Assembly (NCBI RefSeq): GCF_011386835.1
Contig: NC_088794.1
Coordinates: 68,954,434-69,018,433 of the forward strand
Reading direction: 5' to 3'
DNA length: 64,000 nt
DNA from: Chrysemys picta bellii
Taxonomy: Eukaryota > Chordata > Testudines > Emydidae
Shown: positions 11,017-23,034 of the stretch, piece by piece
How the letters are laid out: every line of letters starts with the position of its first letter
Position numbering within the stretch: position 1 is the stretch's first letter
Notes under the pieces: generated by a model
What the model was told of the DNA's origin: nothing
Databases searched by the model: none
The model's input: the letters and a program-made list of their open reading frames with translations, nothing else
Translations under genes and position numbers: made by a program

Positions 11017-14000
11017 CTTCTGGACCAAGGGTGCTCAGATAAACATCAGAGGCCTAATTCTGTTGTCACAGCTGTTTTACACCCGTGAGTAGCTCCATGA
11101 CACCTGATGGACAGGAAATTCAGTTCCCAGTTCTTTAGATGCTTAACTGAATTGATGCTCGTAACACCTGTTTCAGTTCTGCCATTGCTAAATTGGGGGC
11201 TAATTCACCACTTTTACTCCACTTTTGCACTGGTGTAACTCTACTGATTACAATAAGTTTACATCACCATAAAATGTGAAGTGACTCAGTGGTGAATGAA
11301 GCCCACACACTGCAGTGTGTGCATAAAAACCCTTTAGTTTTCTTTAAAGAACATAACCTTTAAGCCTAAATTGAAAGCTATTTTGTGCTTTTAATTAAAC
11401 AATATTAGCATTTACTTTTGTTACTCTTTTCTTTTTGAAAAAACAGACTGAGAACACAGCTTTACCCAAAGAGGTGTTTTGTCTTACTTACTATAATCAC
11501 ATAAAGGGCTTCATGTTAAAATCTTTCTTCAGTCACAAAATAGTTTAATACATAGTACAAAATAGATTGGCAATAACATTGCAGTGCCATTTCAAAAGAA
11601 GTCAAAATTAAATTCCATTTTAAGCTGATGGTACAATGAGGCCATAAAAGGAGTTAAATGGGTATTTTGGTGAGTAATTATTCAAGCTGGTCAAATAATT
11701 GATTTAAAGCTACTGCCTGCTACATGTTTCACTGCAGTGGAGTCATGCCAGGCCAGTCAATGCCCCCAGTGACATGTATCTGCTGAACAATACAAACTTT
11801 CCTGTCACTGTTATTTTGTTTTTGTTTCTCTATCCCTCCCTCCTCAGCCATCTAAAATTTTATTGGTGGCCCATTGTTCCTCTGGAAGGGATAGATGCAC
11901 TCAGAAATCAATTGCTATTTCTCTTAATGGAGGCAAGCTCTTTCTGGTTTGTTCCTTAGTATCTCAAATCAGGGTATCAACCACTGCTCTAAAATAGACT
12001 GTGAAATAGGCTCCAACTCTGTCCTCAAATGGACACTATATACAAAATAAAGTATCTTAGCCATAAAGATACACAAACAGTAATATAAAGCAAAAATGGG
12101 AAAAGGATTGGCGCAATCTGAAGGTCCACTCCTGGATTCTGTTATGACTGCAAATGTATTTTCTCCTGCAGCCTTAGTGTGTTCCTCCATGGGAGTAATA
12201 ATACACTTGTGAGCACAACCATTTTGAGGACAATGTCCAAAGCGTCTCAGCCAGCCTTAGAGAGAGCATGTATTTGAAAACAATTTTCTTACAGTAATTG
12301 CCATGATTATATCTTAGGTTCTCAATATGTGTAGCATTTGCGTTACACAGCAGCACGTTCATCTTAAATATTATTCTGCACTCAAAAATAAATGTATTCT
12401 TTGGTTACAGAAATTAATTACAGTATCTCTTCATAGATTAATGGAGAGATTATTAGGGAGAAATAAGAGCATGAGAAACATTAACTGGTGAAACTTTTAA
12501 AAACACCTCTCTCTAAGATGATCATTTCCACTAAGGTGAGAGCTTCAGTGATTTTTTTCATGTCTCCTTTAAAAAAATAGCAGTTTGATGTTGAATATTG
12601 ACAAATATACACAGATATATTCCACTATGAAAATAGCTCATTCTTGCTTCTGTCTCTCTCAAAAGCTTGCAGCAATCTGAACCCCCAAATGCAAAGTCAT
12701 TGGGACAAATGCTGATCTCAGTTACACTGATGTAAATCTGGGATAATTCCATAACTCAGTGGAGTTAGCGCAGATTTATACCAGTGATCAGGATTCAAAT
12801 CATTTGTATTTTTCCTATTTCCCAGCCCCCTCATCCCCTGCTTTTTCCTGATCTATGTTTCATCCAGAGCTTCTTTTATTCAAGTTCCTCTTATGTGAAT
12901 ATTTTAAGATGGGTCTTAAAGGTACATAATATTAGTAGTATTCAATCATGGCAATAATCACTCTCAGACCAGTGACAAGTTTAAAGCCTAACACAGAGAT
13001 GAAATCCTGGCCCCATTGATTTCAGGTGGAGGGCAACCCTTGGCCCCTGCACTTGATTCATTCTGGGAGTTTAAATCTAACTAAAATGCACATTCCCCAA
13101 ATCTGCAAAAACAATGAAAATGTTCTGCACCATGATTTTAACAAAGTTTTTCAACTGAAAACAAATGAAGTGAGCTGGGGCCAACAACTTTAGCTTCAGT
13201 CCAGAGAAATTCTAAGGGTTAATTCATTACTCCAAATACAGTACCTGAATGCTCACTGCCAACTTTAATAAGTGATGTACATCTAATGTTAGCTTGATGA
13301 TAAACATGTGAGAGAGTCACACCAGCTAGATTTTTCCTCACTTCCGGCTCTTGTTATGATCACCCACTAATGAGGGGAGAAAGAGTAATACCTAGGATAG
13401 ATAGTGAAAAAAGAGAAGTAATGGGAAAAATCCCCTCACTGGAGTAGTTTCCAAGCCCCAACCACCATTACAAAGTTCCTAATAAAAAGAGCCTAAAAGA
13501 TACAAAATCGAGTGTGGTGTAGTGAGCATAGGACTTCTAAGCCCTAAAGGTCAGTGTCACTCAGGAAACTTGAATATACGTGTGAGCATAAAAGACCTGT
13601 GAGATGTATTTACTAAGAGTGAAAAAGCAATATGAATTTTAGATGGTTTTAGAGCTATCCTTTCTCAGCTGCCTAAATAAAAATATATCATTGTGCTTGT
13701 TTGGAATTTTCAATTTTTTTGAAGGCTTTAGTACAAATCCAATGATACCTGTTTCTTTCAAATAAGCCCTTTACTTTGCATATATCTTCACGTATAAAAA
13801 GGTGTGAATTTGTATAGATAATATCATAGGGGCAGTTTTTGTTCCCCTCCCATTTCTTTCAAATTCAAATGGGAGAAATTATAAAAATATTAGGCCTGGT
13901 AGACATAAGGCAGCTTGTCGACACTACATGCAAGTCTGTAGGTTACAGTCAAAGGTTTCAATTCTGACAAATACATTCATCTCCAAATTTTGTGACTGGC

Positions 14001-14790
14001 TTTTACTCATTTATTTTTGAAATTTTCTTTTAATTGGGGATGCTGACATTTCTCTATAAAAAGAGGAAACAAAGAGACAGTAGAACACACACATGATGGA
14101 CATACAGTGAACTTACAGAAAGGTCTAAACAAAATCTGTTGGAAAATACATGAATGATATTCAAACTAGGTTGTTTTTTTTTTTTTACTTACATTGGTTT
14201 GCAGCAATAGTGGCCATCAATAATTATAACATGATAATAGTATGTGGGAGGATGGGGAAAGGGACTTTAGAATAGAAAAAAATGGCATCTCTTTATTCAG
14301 CAAGTCTTATACCTGTGTGTTTTCATAGCTATACCTAGTTACATTTGTGACCCTTTGGGGCCATTGGCACATCACAAAAGCTAGTCTAACCTTGACCCTA
14401 TCATCTCCTATACCACCTTTATGTCTCCTATTTGTCTAACACAAATAGAACTATCTCCCAGATTTCAACATGCCTGGAAAACATCAGCACCAGCATAAAA
14501 AGCAGCTGGCTGAAGCTAATCTCTAGAAAAAGAGTGAGGTAGCACAGGCACAGGAAAGAACTCACCACTATAACATCAGTTCTCAGATTGTCTAGCTGTT
14601 CCATAGCCTACTGGTCCTTTTGAATTACCCACTGCAACTAAATATACCCAAATAGTTATGTCTGCAAACACACCTATTTCCACTTCCAACTCACTATACC
14701 AACATGACCTATCTTATCAGACCTTGACTTTGCCAGGGTGATCCACACATCTTTGATTCCCAAAGTATATTAATGTGATATATTATTAAC
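11017..14790. other. Long AT-rich stretch without recognised genes
   Basis: Short chance ORFs only. Phrases such as CTGGTGTAACTCTACTGATT (about 11230) and CAGTTACACTGATGTAAATC (about 12719) belong to a diffuse, ancient repeated motif found elsewhere in the window. A T-run occurs at 14173-14187. Nothing else is supported. Confidence 0.5.
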
Positions 14791-14799
14791 TAGGAATGA

Positions 14800-15000
14800 A
14801 AGTGCCAACTTTACAAAAAGCTACAACTGGATTCAAATGTGGCAGCCCACTTACTCAGCAATGCTGGCTGTTGCAGGCACATCACTCCAGTTCTCATGGC
14901 CCCATACAGACTCCCTATTGAACTTAGGGTCAAAATAAAAGGTTTTGGTCCCTGCCAGAGAACTGGCTCAAGCTACCTGATGGACCATTTAACTATATGA
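14800..15000 (+). repeat. L2-like LINE C-terminal fragment
   Basis: A plus-strand frame through this stretch reads LQLDSNVAAHLLSN, then HITPVLMAPYRLPIELRVK and a final SSYL. It follows the order of the conserved C-terminal block of L2-type LINEs (LQ..QNAAARLL, HITPVL..LHWLPV..R, APSYL). The poly(A)-like end and the rest of the RT are absent. Homology is by motif order only, but the match is long enough to be fairly secure. Confidence 0.6.
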
Positions 15001-15012
15001 GACAGGAATAGA

Positions 15013-15914
15013 TTTTCTCTCTCTTCATTCTGAAAGCTGACCATTTATTCCTACTCTTTGTTTCCTATCTTTTAACCAGTTACCAATCCTTGAGAGGATC
15101 TTCCCTCTTATCCCATGACAGCTTACTTTGCTTAAGAGCCTTTGGTGAGGGATCTTGTCAACAGCTTTTTGAAAATCTAAGTACACTATATCCACTGTAT
15201 CCCCCTTGTCCACATGCTTGTTGACCCCTCAAAGAATTCTAGTAGATTGGTGAGGCGTGGTTTCCCTTTACAAAAAACATGGTGACTCTTCCCGCAACAA
15301 ATTGTGGTAATCTATGTTTCAGACAATTTTGTTCTTTACTATAATTTCAACCAGTTTTCTTGGTACTGAAGTCAGGCTTACCAGCCTATAATTGCTGGGA
15401 TCACCTCTAGAGCCATTTTTAAAAATTGGCGTCACATTAGCGACCCTCCAGTCATTTGGTACAAAAGTTGATTTAAATGATAGATTACAGACTACAGTTA
15501 GTAGTTCTGCAACTTCAAATTTGAGTTCCTTCAGAACTCTTGGGTGAATACCATCTGGTCCTGGTGACTTATTACTGCTTAGTTTATCAATTTGTTCCAA
15601 AGCCTCCTCTAATGACAAATCTGGGATAATTCCTCAGATTTGTCACCTAAAAAGAATGGCTCAGGTTTGGGAATCTCCCTCACATCCTCAGCCGTGAAGA
15701 CCGATGCAAAGAATTACCATTTAATTTCTCTGCAATGGCCTTATCGTCCTTGAGTGCTCCTTTACAGTGCTCCTCAATCGTCCAGTGGCCCCACTGGTTG
15801 TTTGCTTCTAATGTACTTTAAACAAATTGCTATTAGTTTTTGAGTGATTGGCTAGCTGTTCTTCAAATTCTTTTTTGGCACCAAGACCTCAGATGCCAAC
15901 TGTTCATTTGGGAG
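15013..15914 (-). mobile_element. CR1-group LINE fragment, antisense
   Basis: Minus-strand pieces of a CR1-group reverse transcriptase. The frame at 15618-15319 contains [32 protein letters not shown] and RGDPSNYRLVSLTSV. The frame at 15213-15025 contains DIVYLDFQKAVDKIPHQ (motif A) and NWLKDRKQRV. The region above 15620 reads as the linker upstream of the RT. It is cut on the right by the Gypsy element beginning at 15915, so this LINE is older than the Gypsy insertion. It is more diverged than the CR1 at 5900 and belongs to another subfamily. Confidence 0.85.
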
Positions 15915-16123
15915 TGTGGTGTTTAGATGCTGCTTGTATTATTAGAACTGGGAGCACTGGCTGTTGGGAGTCTGAAAGGACAGGAAACAGGAAGGAGGGG
16001 AGAGAAGTTGAGGAGACTGAGTGAGAGTTACAGGGGGTGCAGCTGCAGCTCGGTAAAGAGGTTTCCACTGTAAAAATAAAGTCCTGTTGAAGCTTGTTAG
16101 TACCTGGCCTGGTTGATACAACA
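15915..16123 (+). repeat. Gypsy 5' LTR
   Basis: Starts TGTGGTGTTTAGATGC and ends GATACAACA, with canonical TG...CA ends. It contains a poly(A)-signal-like AAAAATAAAGTCC near 16072-16084, followed by the U5-like AGCTTGTTAGTACC. It is 209 bp, the same length as the copy at 20668. Confidence 0.93.
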
Positions 16124-16126
16124 TTT

Positions 16127-16141
16127 TGGCGACGAGGATGG
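16127..16141 (+). other. Gypsy primer-binding site (tRNA-Ser)
   Basis: TGGCGACGAGGATGG lies three bases after the LTR. It is complementary to the 3' end of vertebrate tRNA-Ser(GCT), whose mature end gives TGGCGACGAGGGTGG on this strand: 14 of 15 positions agree. This identifies the likely minus-strand primer. It overlaps the first gag codons, since the candidate ATG is at 16138. Confidence 0.75.
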
Positions 16142-16506
16142 ATCTTCTGCCTCTGAACCCACCTGCACCCTTTCTGCAATGCCCAGGTGAGCCTCCAATT
16201 GCTTTTATTGTCTGGATCCATATATTTGAGACTTGTCTGCTTGCAATCAGTGCTACTGAGATTTCTGAAGTAAGAAAGCATGCTCTGCTAATCCACTGTC
16301 TTGGAGCAGAAGGGCAGCGTATATTTTACACTTTTCCCCTTGCAGATGGTAAATATGAGACTGCACTCACTGCATTAAAGAACTTTTTTGTGCCAAAAGT
16401 GAATGTAGTAGCTAATTGCTACAGATTTCGCCAGCGGGGAGCAGAAACCAGGGGAGACTATAATGCCATATATTGCTTCCCTGAGGAGTCTGATTGTAAC
16501 TTGTGA
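16138..16506 (+). pseudogene. Gypsy gag, N-terminal part
   Basis: Opens at ATG 16138, directly in the primer-binding-site region, and reads a capsid-like sequence with no obvious cysteine motif (FLQCPGEPPI near the start, KYETALTALKNFFVP further on). The frame is lost around 16465-16500, where gag continues in a second frame. Retroelement Gag forms the particle that packages the RNA; here it is not translatable as one protein. Confidence 0.8.
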
Positions 16507-17527
16507 ATTTGGGAATATGGCAGATGAGATGATTAGAGACCAGCTCATTGAGAAAACAACCATGCTTCGTGTAAGAGAACGCTTACTTCTAGAACCACAA
16601 CTTACACTAGAAAAAGCAATAACCATTGCTACTCAGATTGAGTCAGCTACAGCTGAAGCCAAAATAATGAGCAAAGATACAAGAGGCACAGGCCAGGCTG
16701 TGATTCCTTTGCAGAAAAGTTCACTATCGCTGCAGACAAACAATTGCCAGAGGAAAACTAATAAAATCCCACTGAATCAGCAAATGCAAAATACATTAAA
16801 AGCATGCTTTCGCTGTGGATCCCCACAACATCTTGCAAGCTACACAGGATGCCCAGCAAAAGTAGCTCAGTGCAATCATTGCAAAAAGATTGGGCATTTT
16901 GCTAAAGTATGTTGCAGTAGCCAGTTCAATCAACAGGTGCTTGCAGTTACAATACCAGATGTTACTGTGCTGAGTGTGGACAAAATCACTACTGCACATA
17001 TTCCAGAACAGATAAAGTGCACTGTAAATGTTTTCACCATACCCTCAGGCAAATCACACTCTATTCAGCTAATGTTGGACACTGGCTCAGCAGTATCTAT
17101 ACTACCTGATTCCATCTATTTGCATTACTTTAAAGATGTGCCTCTTACTGAACCCAAACTTCACTTGGTATGCTATTTGAAAAACCATATTCCAGTGCAT
17201 GGCTGCCTCCCAGCAATAGTTACTCTTGGTGATTGCGGTGTAACTGCAGAGTTCTACATTGTCCACAAAGGCACTCCTATCCTTGGCAGAGATTTATTGG
17301 CTGCTTTAAACCTCAGGGTAGTTAATGGACGAATTGATCTTCCTCAGCAAAGCACTCTTGCGGTACACACACCAGTTTCAGCTGGGACCCAACACCAGAT
17401 TGAGGAGAAACTCGACTGTGCTTATGGGTTTCTGCATAAAGTTAAAATGTGGAATAATGTGATGCCTGTACGACAAATTACGGCACTTACCATTTTCAGT
17501 CAAGGAAGCTGTTTCAGAGGAACTTAG
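16463..17527 (+). pseudogene. Gypsy gag C-terminus, zinc knuckles and protease
   Basis: A frame of about 350 codons. Its start overlaps the broken gag frame. It carries two nucleocapsid-type knuckles, CFRCGSPQHLASYTGC and CNHCKKIGHFAKVC (about 16804-16915); the second is a canonical CX2CX4HX4C and the first is spaced slightly longer. An aspartic protease follows with LMLDTGSAVSIL (DTG at about 17078-17086) and a downstream ILGRDLL motif. At about 17475 a frameshift takes the reading into the reverse transcriptase in a different frame, and the track ends at a stop at 17527. Confidence 0.88.
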
Positions 17528-18695
17528 AAAACTTGTTCAAAAGGACATTATTGAAGAGATTAACTCCTCGGAATGGGTTTCACCTGTAGCAGTGACGCAG
17601 AAGAAGGATGGAGGCATTTGCCTTTGTGTGGACTTAAGGGAGCCAAATAAAGCTATTGTGATTGACAGCCATCTTCCTCACATAGAAGAAGTATTTGCAG
17701 AACTCCATGGAGCAAAGATGTTTTCTACTCTTGATTTAGACTCATAGACTCATAGACTTTAAGGTCAGAAGGGACCAGTATGATCATCTAGTCTGACCTC
17801 CCGCATGATGCAGGCCACAAAAGCTGACCCACCCCCTTTCCCTTGACTCGGCTGTTGAAGTCCCCAAATCCTGTGATTTAAGGACTTCAAGTCACAGAGA
17901 ATCCTCCAGCTAACGACCCCTGACCCATGCTGCGAAGGAAGGCGAAAAACCTCCAGGGCCTCTGCCAATCTACCCTGGAGGAAAATTCCTTCCCGACCCC
18001 AAATATGGCGATCAGTAGAACCCCGAGCATGCAGGCAAGATTCTCCAGCCAGACCCTCATTGACCATTGATACTATTTACCAGCGATGGCATGCTGTTGG
18101 TTAATTGACTAAAATCACGTTATCCCATCAAACCATTCCCTCCATAAACTTATCAAGCTTAATCTTAAAGCCAGAGAGGTCTTTGATTTGCAGAGCGCAT
18201 ACCACCAGGTTATGTTGCATGAAGACAGCAGAGACCTCACAGCATTTATTACATGAGGGACTATTTCATTTTAAATGTGTTCCATATGGTCTCGCATCAG
18301 CCCCAAGTGCCTTCCAAAAAATGATGTCATTGATTCTGAAGGATCAACATGGAGTTCAGTGCTATTTGGATTATATTATCACGTTTGGAAATACTACTGA
18401 GGAGCATGACAATAACCTGCCGTCTGTACTAAACTGCATCAGCAAAGCAGGCCTCAAGCTCAATAGGTCCAAATGCAAATTTAGACAAACTGAACTCTCC
18501 TTTCTGGGGCATACAATTTCACAGGCTGGAATAAAACCTGATCCAGATCATATCCTGGCAATTTCAAATGCTCCTCCTCCAACAGATTTGCAAACCTTAT
18601 GTTCCTTCTTGGGTCTTACCTCCTGGTATGCAAAATTCATTCCCAATTATGCTTCTGTCATTGAACTGTTACGGAGAAGTTCAACCTTAGTGTGA
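17481..18695 (+). pseudogene. Gypsy reverse transcriptase, split by a CR1 insertion
   Basis: The 5' part (17481-17738) contains KLVQKDIIEEINSSEWVSPV and MFSTLDL. The 3' part (18191-18695) resumes with QSAYHQVML, then GLFHFKCVPYGLASAPSAFQ and FLGHTIS. The catalytic YLDD box reads YLDY (18363-18374), so the last metal-binding aspartate is lost. A two-base deletion near 18254 shifts the frame, and the interruption at 17739-18182 is a CR1 fragment. RT copies element RNA into DNA; this one cannot. Confidence 0.9.
17739..18182 (-). mobile_element. CR1 3'-end fragment inserted in Gypsy RT
   Basis: A minus-strand, heavily 5'-truncated CR1. Its 3' tail reads on the plus strand as GACTCATAGACTCATAGAC (17739-17757), the octamer-repeat end of CR1. 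GGTCAGAAGGGACCAGTATG and a GGGGTCGGGAAGGAA-like 3' UTR (minus strand) follow. It lies exactly between TTGATTTA (17731-17738) and TTGATTTG (18183-18190), an apparent 8-bp duplication of the RT codons it interrupts. It is therefore younger than the Gypsy element. Confidence 0.9.
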
Positions 18696-18699
18696 ACAA

Positions 18700-19410
18700 C
18701 GGATGCACAAGCTGGTTTCAGAATGGTGAAAGACTTGATTGTACATAGTCCAGTACTTGCACTATTCAGTCCCGCATTGTCCACAATTGTAACTACTGAT
18801 GCTTTTGATTAGGGACTTGGGGCTGTCCTCACACAACTTCATGAGGACAACACAAAGAGGACTGTTGCATTTGCTTCAAGGACAAGGACATTACTCACGT
18901 AATGCTGAGAGAAAATATTCTACAGTTGAAAGAGAAGCACTTGCTTGTGTCTGGGCTATTGAAAAATGGAGAACTTACCTGTGGGGCCGCACGTTCAAGT
19001 TGTGCACAGATCACAGCCCTTTGACGACGTTGCTCACCACGAAAGGACTGGGAAGAGCAGGATATCATATTGCTCGATGGTCTGCAAGACTACTCTCTTT
19101 CAATTATGAACTGGAATATAAGCCTGGAAACAAAAATGTGGTAGCTGATTGCCTTTCTTGCCTGCCTTTGCCTTCACCAGATGGTCCACCGGAGGTTGAG
19201 GATGTAGTAGTTGCGCTTATTACAAGAACTCTTACTGCAGTTACAAGAGAAGAATTTCAAGCTGCTTGTTCAGCATGTCCAATTCAACAAAAACTACGGG
19301 AATTTCTGACAAAGAGATGGCCCAGTAACCCTAAAAACCTTGACCCAGTTTTGCTGCCTTATTTTAGAGTTCAGAATGAACTTTCTTTGCTCGATGGCTG
19401 TGTGCTATGA
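18700..19410 (+). pseudogene. Gypsy RNase H and connector
   Basis: A TTDAFD-stop-GLGAVLTQ stretch at about 18790-18835 marks the start of the RNase H domain, with a nonsense codon. The frame at 18799-19410 carries ERKYSTVEREALACVWAIEK, WRTYLWGR, LCTDHSPLTTLL and LEYKPGNKNVVADCLS, all typical of Ty3/Gypsy RNase H. RNase H removes the RNA strand during reverse transcription. Its start and the junction to RT are broken by stops and a frame change. Confidence 0.88.
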
Positions 19411-20545
19411 GGTACACACCAGCTACTTGTGCCAGAAGAATTACAGTCAAAACTCATACACCTGGCACATGATACTCATCAAGGAATTGTCAGAACCAAA
19501 CAATGACTACGGGATCTGTATTGGTGGCCAGGGATGGACTCTCAAACTGAAGCACTCAAAAATCCTATGTCACTTGCCAAATGCATGATAAGACAGCAGT
19601 GACATGTAACCCTCCATTACAGCCTGTTCCTCTTCCTGAATCTGCGATTGACATTGTAGGACCCTTTGATACTGCTCCAATTGACTGTCGTTATGCCATC
19701 ACTTTAATAGACTATTTCAGTAAATAGCCTGAGGTAGTGTTTACATCGCAAATCTCTTCTGCTACAGTAATTAAGTTCCTCTTTTCAGTTTTTAGTAGGG
19801 AAGGTAACCTCAAAGAACTGGTTTCTGATAATGGTAGTCAATTTACTTCCCTGGAGTTTGAAACCTTTCTAGCAGAGAGGAACATTTTACACAGAAGGTC
19901 ATCCCTATATTACTCTCAAGCCAACAGGGAAATCGAACAGTTTAACAGAAGTTTGAAAGAGAGATTGCAAACAGCTAAACTGGAAGGGCGATTGTGGATA
20001 CCCTTCACTACTGATTTCTTGCAAGCATATTGGGCTACACGATATGCCACAACGCAAATATCACCCGCAGAGTTACTGCATGGGAAACAGATGAATACTA
20101 AACTAAACATTGCTGGATTGTTAAAGGCACGACCTGATGCCCCAAACGAGGATGATGTGAGAAAAACAGCTGAACAGAACCAAAGTATAAGGCTTTCACA
20201 AATAAGCAGCAGGGTGCTAAGGGACCAAAGTTTGAGTGTGGTTTCTTTGTTAGAATATGAAAACCTGGAATCTTACGCAAAGGGGACCATAAATTCACAG
20301 CTCCTCTTAAAATCATAGAGAAGAAGGGACCTTACACCTATTGACTTTCTGATGGGCGGGTATGGAATGCTTCTTATCTTGCACCTGCCTATGCACCAAG
20401 AGGAGATTATGTCAACACCCAGTCTGCATTGGATGACTTCACCGTAGAACCAACACAACAAGACATTGCACTGGAACCCCGGCTTGAGAGGCGGCCTGTC
20501 AGATACAAACGACCACCTGCCTGGACTAGAGACTATGTTATGTAG
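19411..20545 (+). pseudogene. Gypsy integrase
   Basis: The zinc-binding region (VPEELQSKLIHLAHDTHQG, about 19430-19485) is followed by stops and frame changes. The DDE core is visible as VGPFDTAPIDCRYAITLIDY (about 19655-19715), LVSDNGSQF (about 19820-19846) and ANREIEQFNRSLKE (about 19920-19960), giving candidate D, D and E residues. A C-terminal tail reads APLKIIEKKGPYTY to RDYVM before a stop near 20543. Integrase would insert the cDNA; at least one in-frame stop lies before PEVVFTSQ. Confidence 0.88.
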
Positions 20546-20653
20546 TATCTACAGTGTTTTCAGTGTAATACTTTTGCCAATAATATAGTGTCTTGTTTCA
20601 TATTTGTTCCTGTGGTTAGAACAAAATGTTTATTTTATTTGGGAAAGTTTCTT

Positions 20654-20667
20654 AAGAGAGGAGGGAA
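20654..20667 (+). other. Gypsy polypurine tract
   Basis: AAGAGAGGAGGGAA immediately precedes the 3' LTR (20668). A purine run in this place primes plus-strand DNA synthesis in LTR retroelements. Confidence 0.85.
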
Positions 20668-20876
20668 TGTGGTGTTTAGATACTGCTTGTATTATTAGAA
20701 CTGGGAGCACTGACTGTCGGGAGTCTGAAAGGACAGGAAACAGGAAGGAGGCAGGAGGAGTTGAGGAGGCTGAGTGAGAGTTACAGAGGGTGCAGCTGCA
20801 GCTTGGTAAAGAGGTTTCCACTGTAAAAATAAAGTCCTGTTGAAGCTTGTTAGTACCTTGCCTGGTTGATACAACA
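20668..20876 (+). repeat. Gypsy 3' LTR
   Basis: 209 bp, starting TGTGGTGTTTAGATAC and ending GATACAACA. It aligns without gaps to the 5' LTR; the differences I count are scattered, with a small cluster near the GGAGGCAGGAGGAG purine run (about 20745-20760). Confidence 0.93.
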
Positions 20877-20881
20877 GGAAG

Positions 20882-22800
20882 GAGCTGGAGTGAGAATTGG
20901 GAACCTCTAAAGGTGGGACAGAGGAAAGGCATATTATTTAAAGGAAAATATATTAAATTAAATGCCTGGATTCACAAGCTTTTCTGAGCAAAATACTGCA
21001 TGTTTGTGTATACTGAACAGCAAATAGCTATTTTCCAAGTAAATAAAGCAGCAATTGCAGAACAGTCTGTATTCACTATGCATGTACTTGGAATGATGTG
21101 TGAAAAAATATACTCATTCAAGACTAACTGCAGAGAGTCCACAGAAATCACTATGTTGGTATGGATTTTCATTGCATTAAATATCACAAACTGGACAGAC
21201 TGCAAAGTCAGAGATCCTTAACTCAGTGGCAATAAAGAAAGCAGGAATATTGGAGTTAGTTTTGTTTTTACTCCCTCACACGCTATCTGGGCACCATGGT
21301 TACAATGTCATTTCTAATGCTGCACCATTCCCATTAAGCCAAATATCCTTAACCCAAAATAAAACAAAAGACATGAGACTAGATTTTTCTGAGAGTGTCC
21401 TGGGTCATATTTTCAAAAGACTTCAGCACCTAAAATCAGGTACTTAAATAAGGAGTCTGATTTTCAGAAGTGCTCTGCTCTCCTTTGTGATACTCATGGC
21501 CAGATTTTCAAAGGTGCTCATCAGTCAACATGATGGGGAAATCGGGCCATTTATTTTTATACCAAAATAGGAGCTGAGCACTTGGAAAATCTGACACAGA
21601 TTGGAGGTGCAGAGCACTTTGAATATTCTGGACTAACGGGTGGGTCCAGCCCCTTCCATGTGTATGGAAGTTTCAATACAAGAGAACAAGGGAAGATGTC
21701 AGGAACTCATGTATTTTTAGGGGCTCTATGTGGGTAGATCCGAGCCAGGACTGGTGGATCTCTTGGCTATTGCCCCCAACAGAAAGTACAATGGCCTTTG
21801 TGGCTATTTCAGTACTGATGATGAGTATTAAATGTGAAGCTGATCCATTTCAGCAATGAATACCACTCCGGGACTAGGATTTGTCCCCTCTTGAAGAAAT
21901 GTTACCTTTTAAGACCTAGGAACTGAAATGTGAGAAAAATATGATTGCCCCTCCCCCCACACACTTGGAAAGATTTCTCTGTTTGCACATTGAGTACATA
22001 TTAATTTGCTGTACCAGGAGGAACAAACTACTCTCCCTCAACAACCAAGCTAAAGCTACTTCAAGCACATCCTTTTTTTACCACATTGTCGATTCAATTT
22101 CTCACACTTTTTTCTTCTCTCATCTACATTTCAGTAAAGTCTCACCTTTCTCTTGCCCAATGCCACAGGCTAATCTGTAACAAACAAACAGAAAAGTCAG
22201 TCCAAAATTATGAAGCAGGGATGAGGGGGAAAAAAATCATCAAGAAGATATACATGTTGTACACAATTTATTACCCTGGCTCCTACCATCATAGGCTCAG
22301 GAGGTTGTTACGGTTCACCTAGCAATTCTAAGTTAGGGAACCACAGGAACTGCCTCTACTGCTGTCACTCCTGTGGCCCATGTCAATGAAGCCACCTAAG
22401 CACCTGAAATGTAGCACCAAATACTGCTAATCCAACTGCCATATAGTACTCCAAAAGAAATTCTGTTGCTTTAATAATGATGAAATAATTCTTTTCCCTT
22501 CTCCCACCACTGAAGCAATTATCAAGAACCGCAAGAGTTATTGAAAGTATGATAGGTTATAATAGATACAGCAGCAGTAATTACAGTGATCACCACTACA
22601 CCATAAACCCATGTATGCCTTATTCAGACTAGAAGGCACTCTAATACTATGATGGGTGGCTGGATAGATAGTGGATAGATAGTGGAGGAGGTAACATCAA
22701 TGGTATCACTCTTTTCTGAGTGAGGGTGTGTTGGGCTGGAGGAGTTCAAAAAGTAGGAGTAAAGTTATGCTGCTGCTCAATGTACAGTCAAAAGGAAAGA
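20882..22800. other. No recognised gene
   Basis: AT-rich. At 21400-21620 the phrases GATTTTCAGAAGTGCTCTG, GGCCAGATTTTCAAAGGTGC and GAGCACTTGGAAAATCTGAC look like an old dispersed inverted repeat. Tandem TGGATAGATAG occurs at about 22660-22682. No gene seen. Confidence 0.5.
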
Positions 22801-22804
22801 AGGA

Positions 22805-23030
22805 TGGTTTGTGATTAGCCCACTGGACTGAGATTCAAGTGATATGGGTTCAACTGACAACTCTGCAAAAGACTCTGACACACCCTGGGCAAGTCACTTA
22901 ACTTGTGTGTCTCAGTTCCCCATCTGAAAAATGGGGATAACACTTCCCTTCGGCAGAAGGGCATTGTGAGCATAAATGAATAAATGCTTGAGAGATACTC
23001 GGATGATACAATGATGGGGGCATGTAAATA
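22805..23030 (+). repeat. MIR SINE
   Basis: The order of motifs matches MIR: a tRNA-like head (TGGTTTGTGATTAGCCCACT), then CTGGGCAAGTCACTTAAC, TCAGTTCCCCATCTG, AAAATGGGGATAACAC and GGGCATTGTGAGCATAAATG. MIRs are ancient tRNA-derived SINEs mobilised by L2 and are inactive today. Confidence 0.85.
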
Positions 23031-23034
23031 GATA

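Larger units (their letters stand above)
15915..20876 (+). mobile_element. Complete, inactivated Ty3/Gypsy LTR retrotransposon
   Basis: An element of about 5 kb with two 209-bp LTRs, a primer-binding site, gag-protease-RT-RNase H-integrase in Ty3/Gypsy order, and a polypurine tract. It is flanked by GGGAG (15910-15914) and GGAAG (20877-20881), a 5-bp target duplication with one mismatch. By eye the LTRs differ at about 11 of 209 positions, roughly 5%. Multiple frameshifts and stops plus a CR1 insertion show it is dead. The tRNA-Ser primer and domain organisation suggest a Mag-like lineage, but that is inference. Confidence 0.95.
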
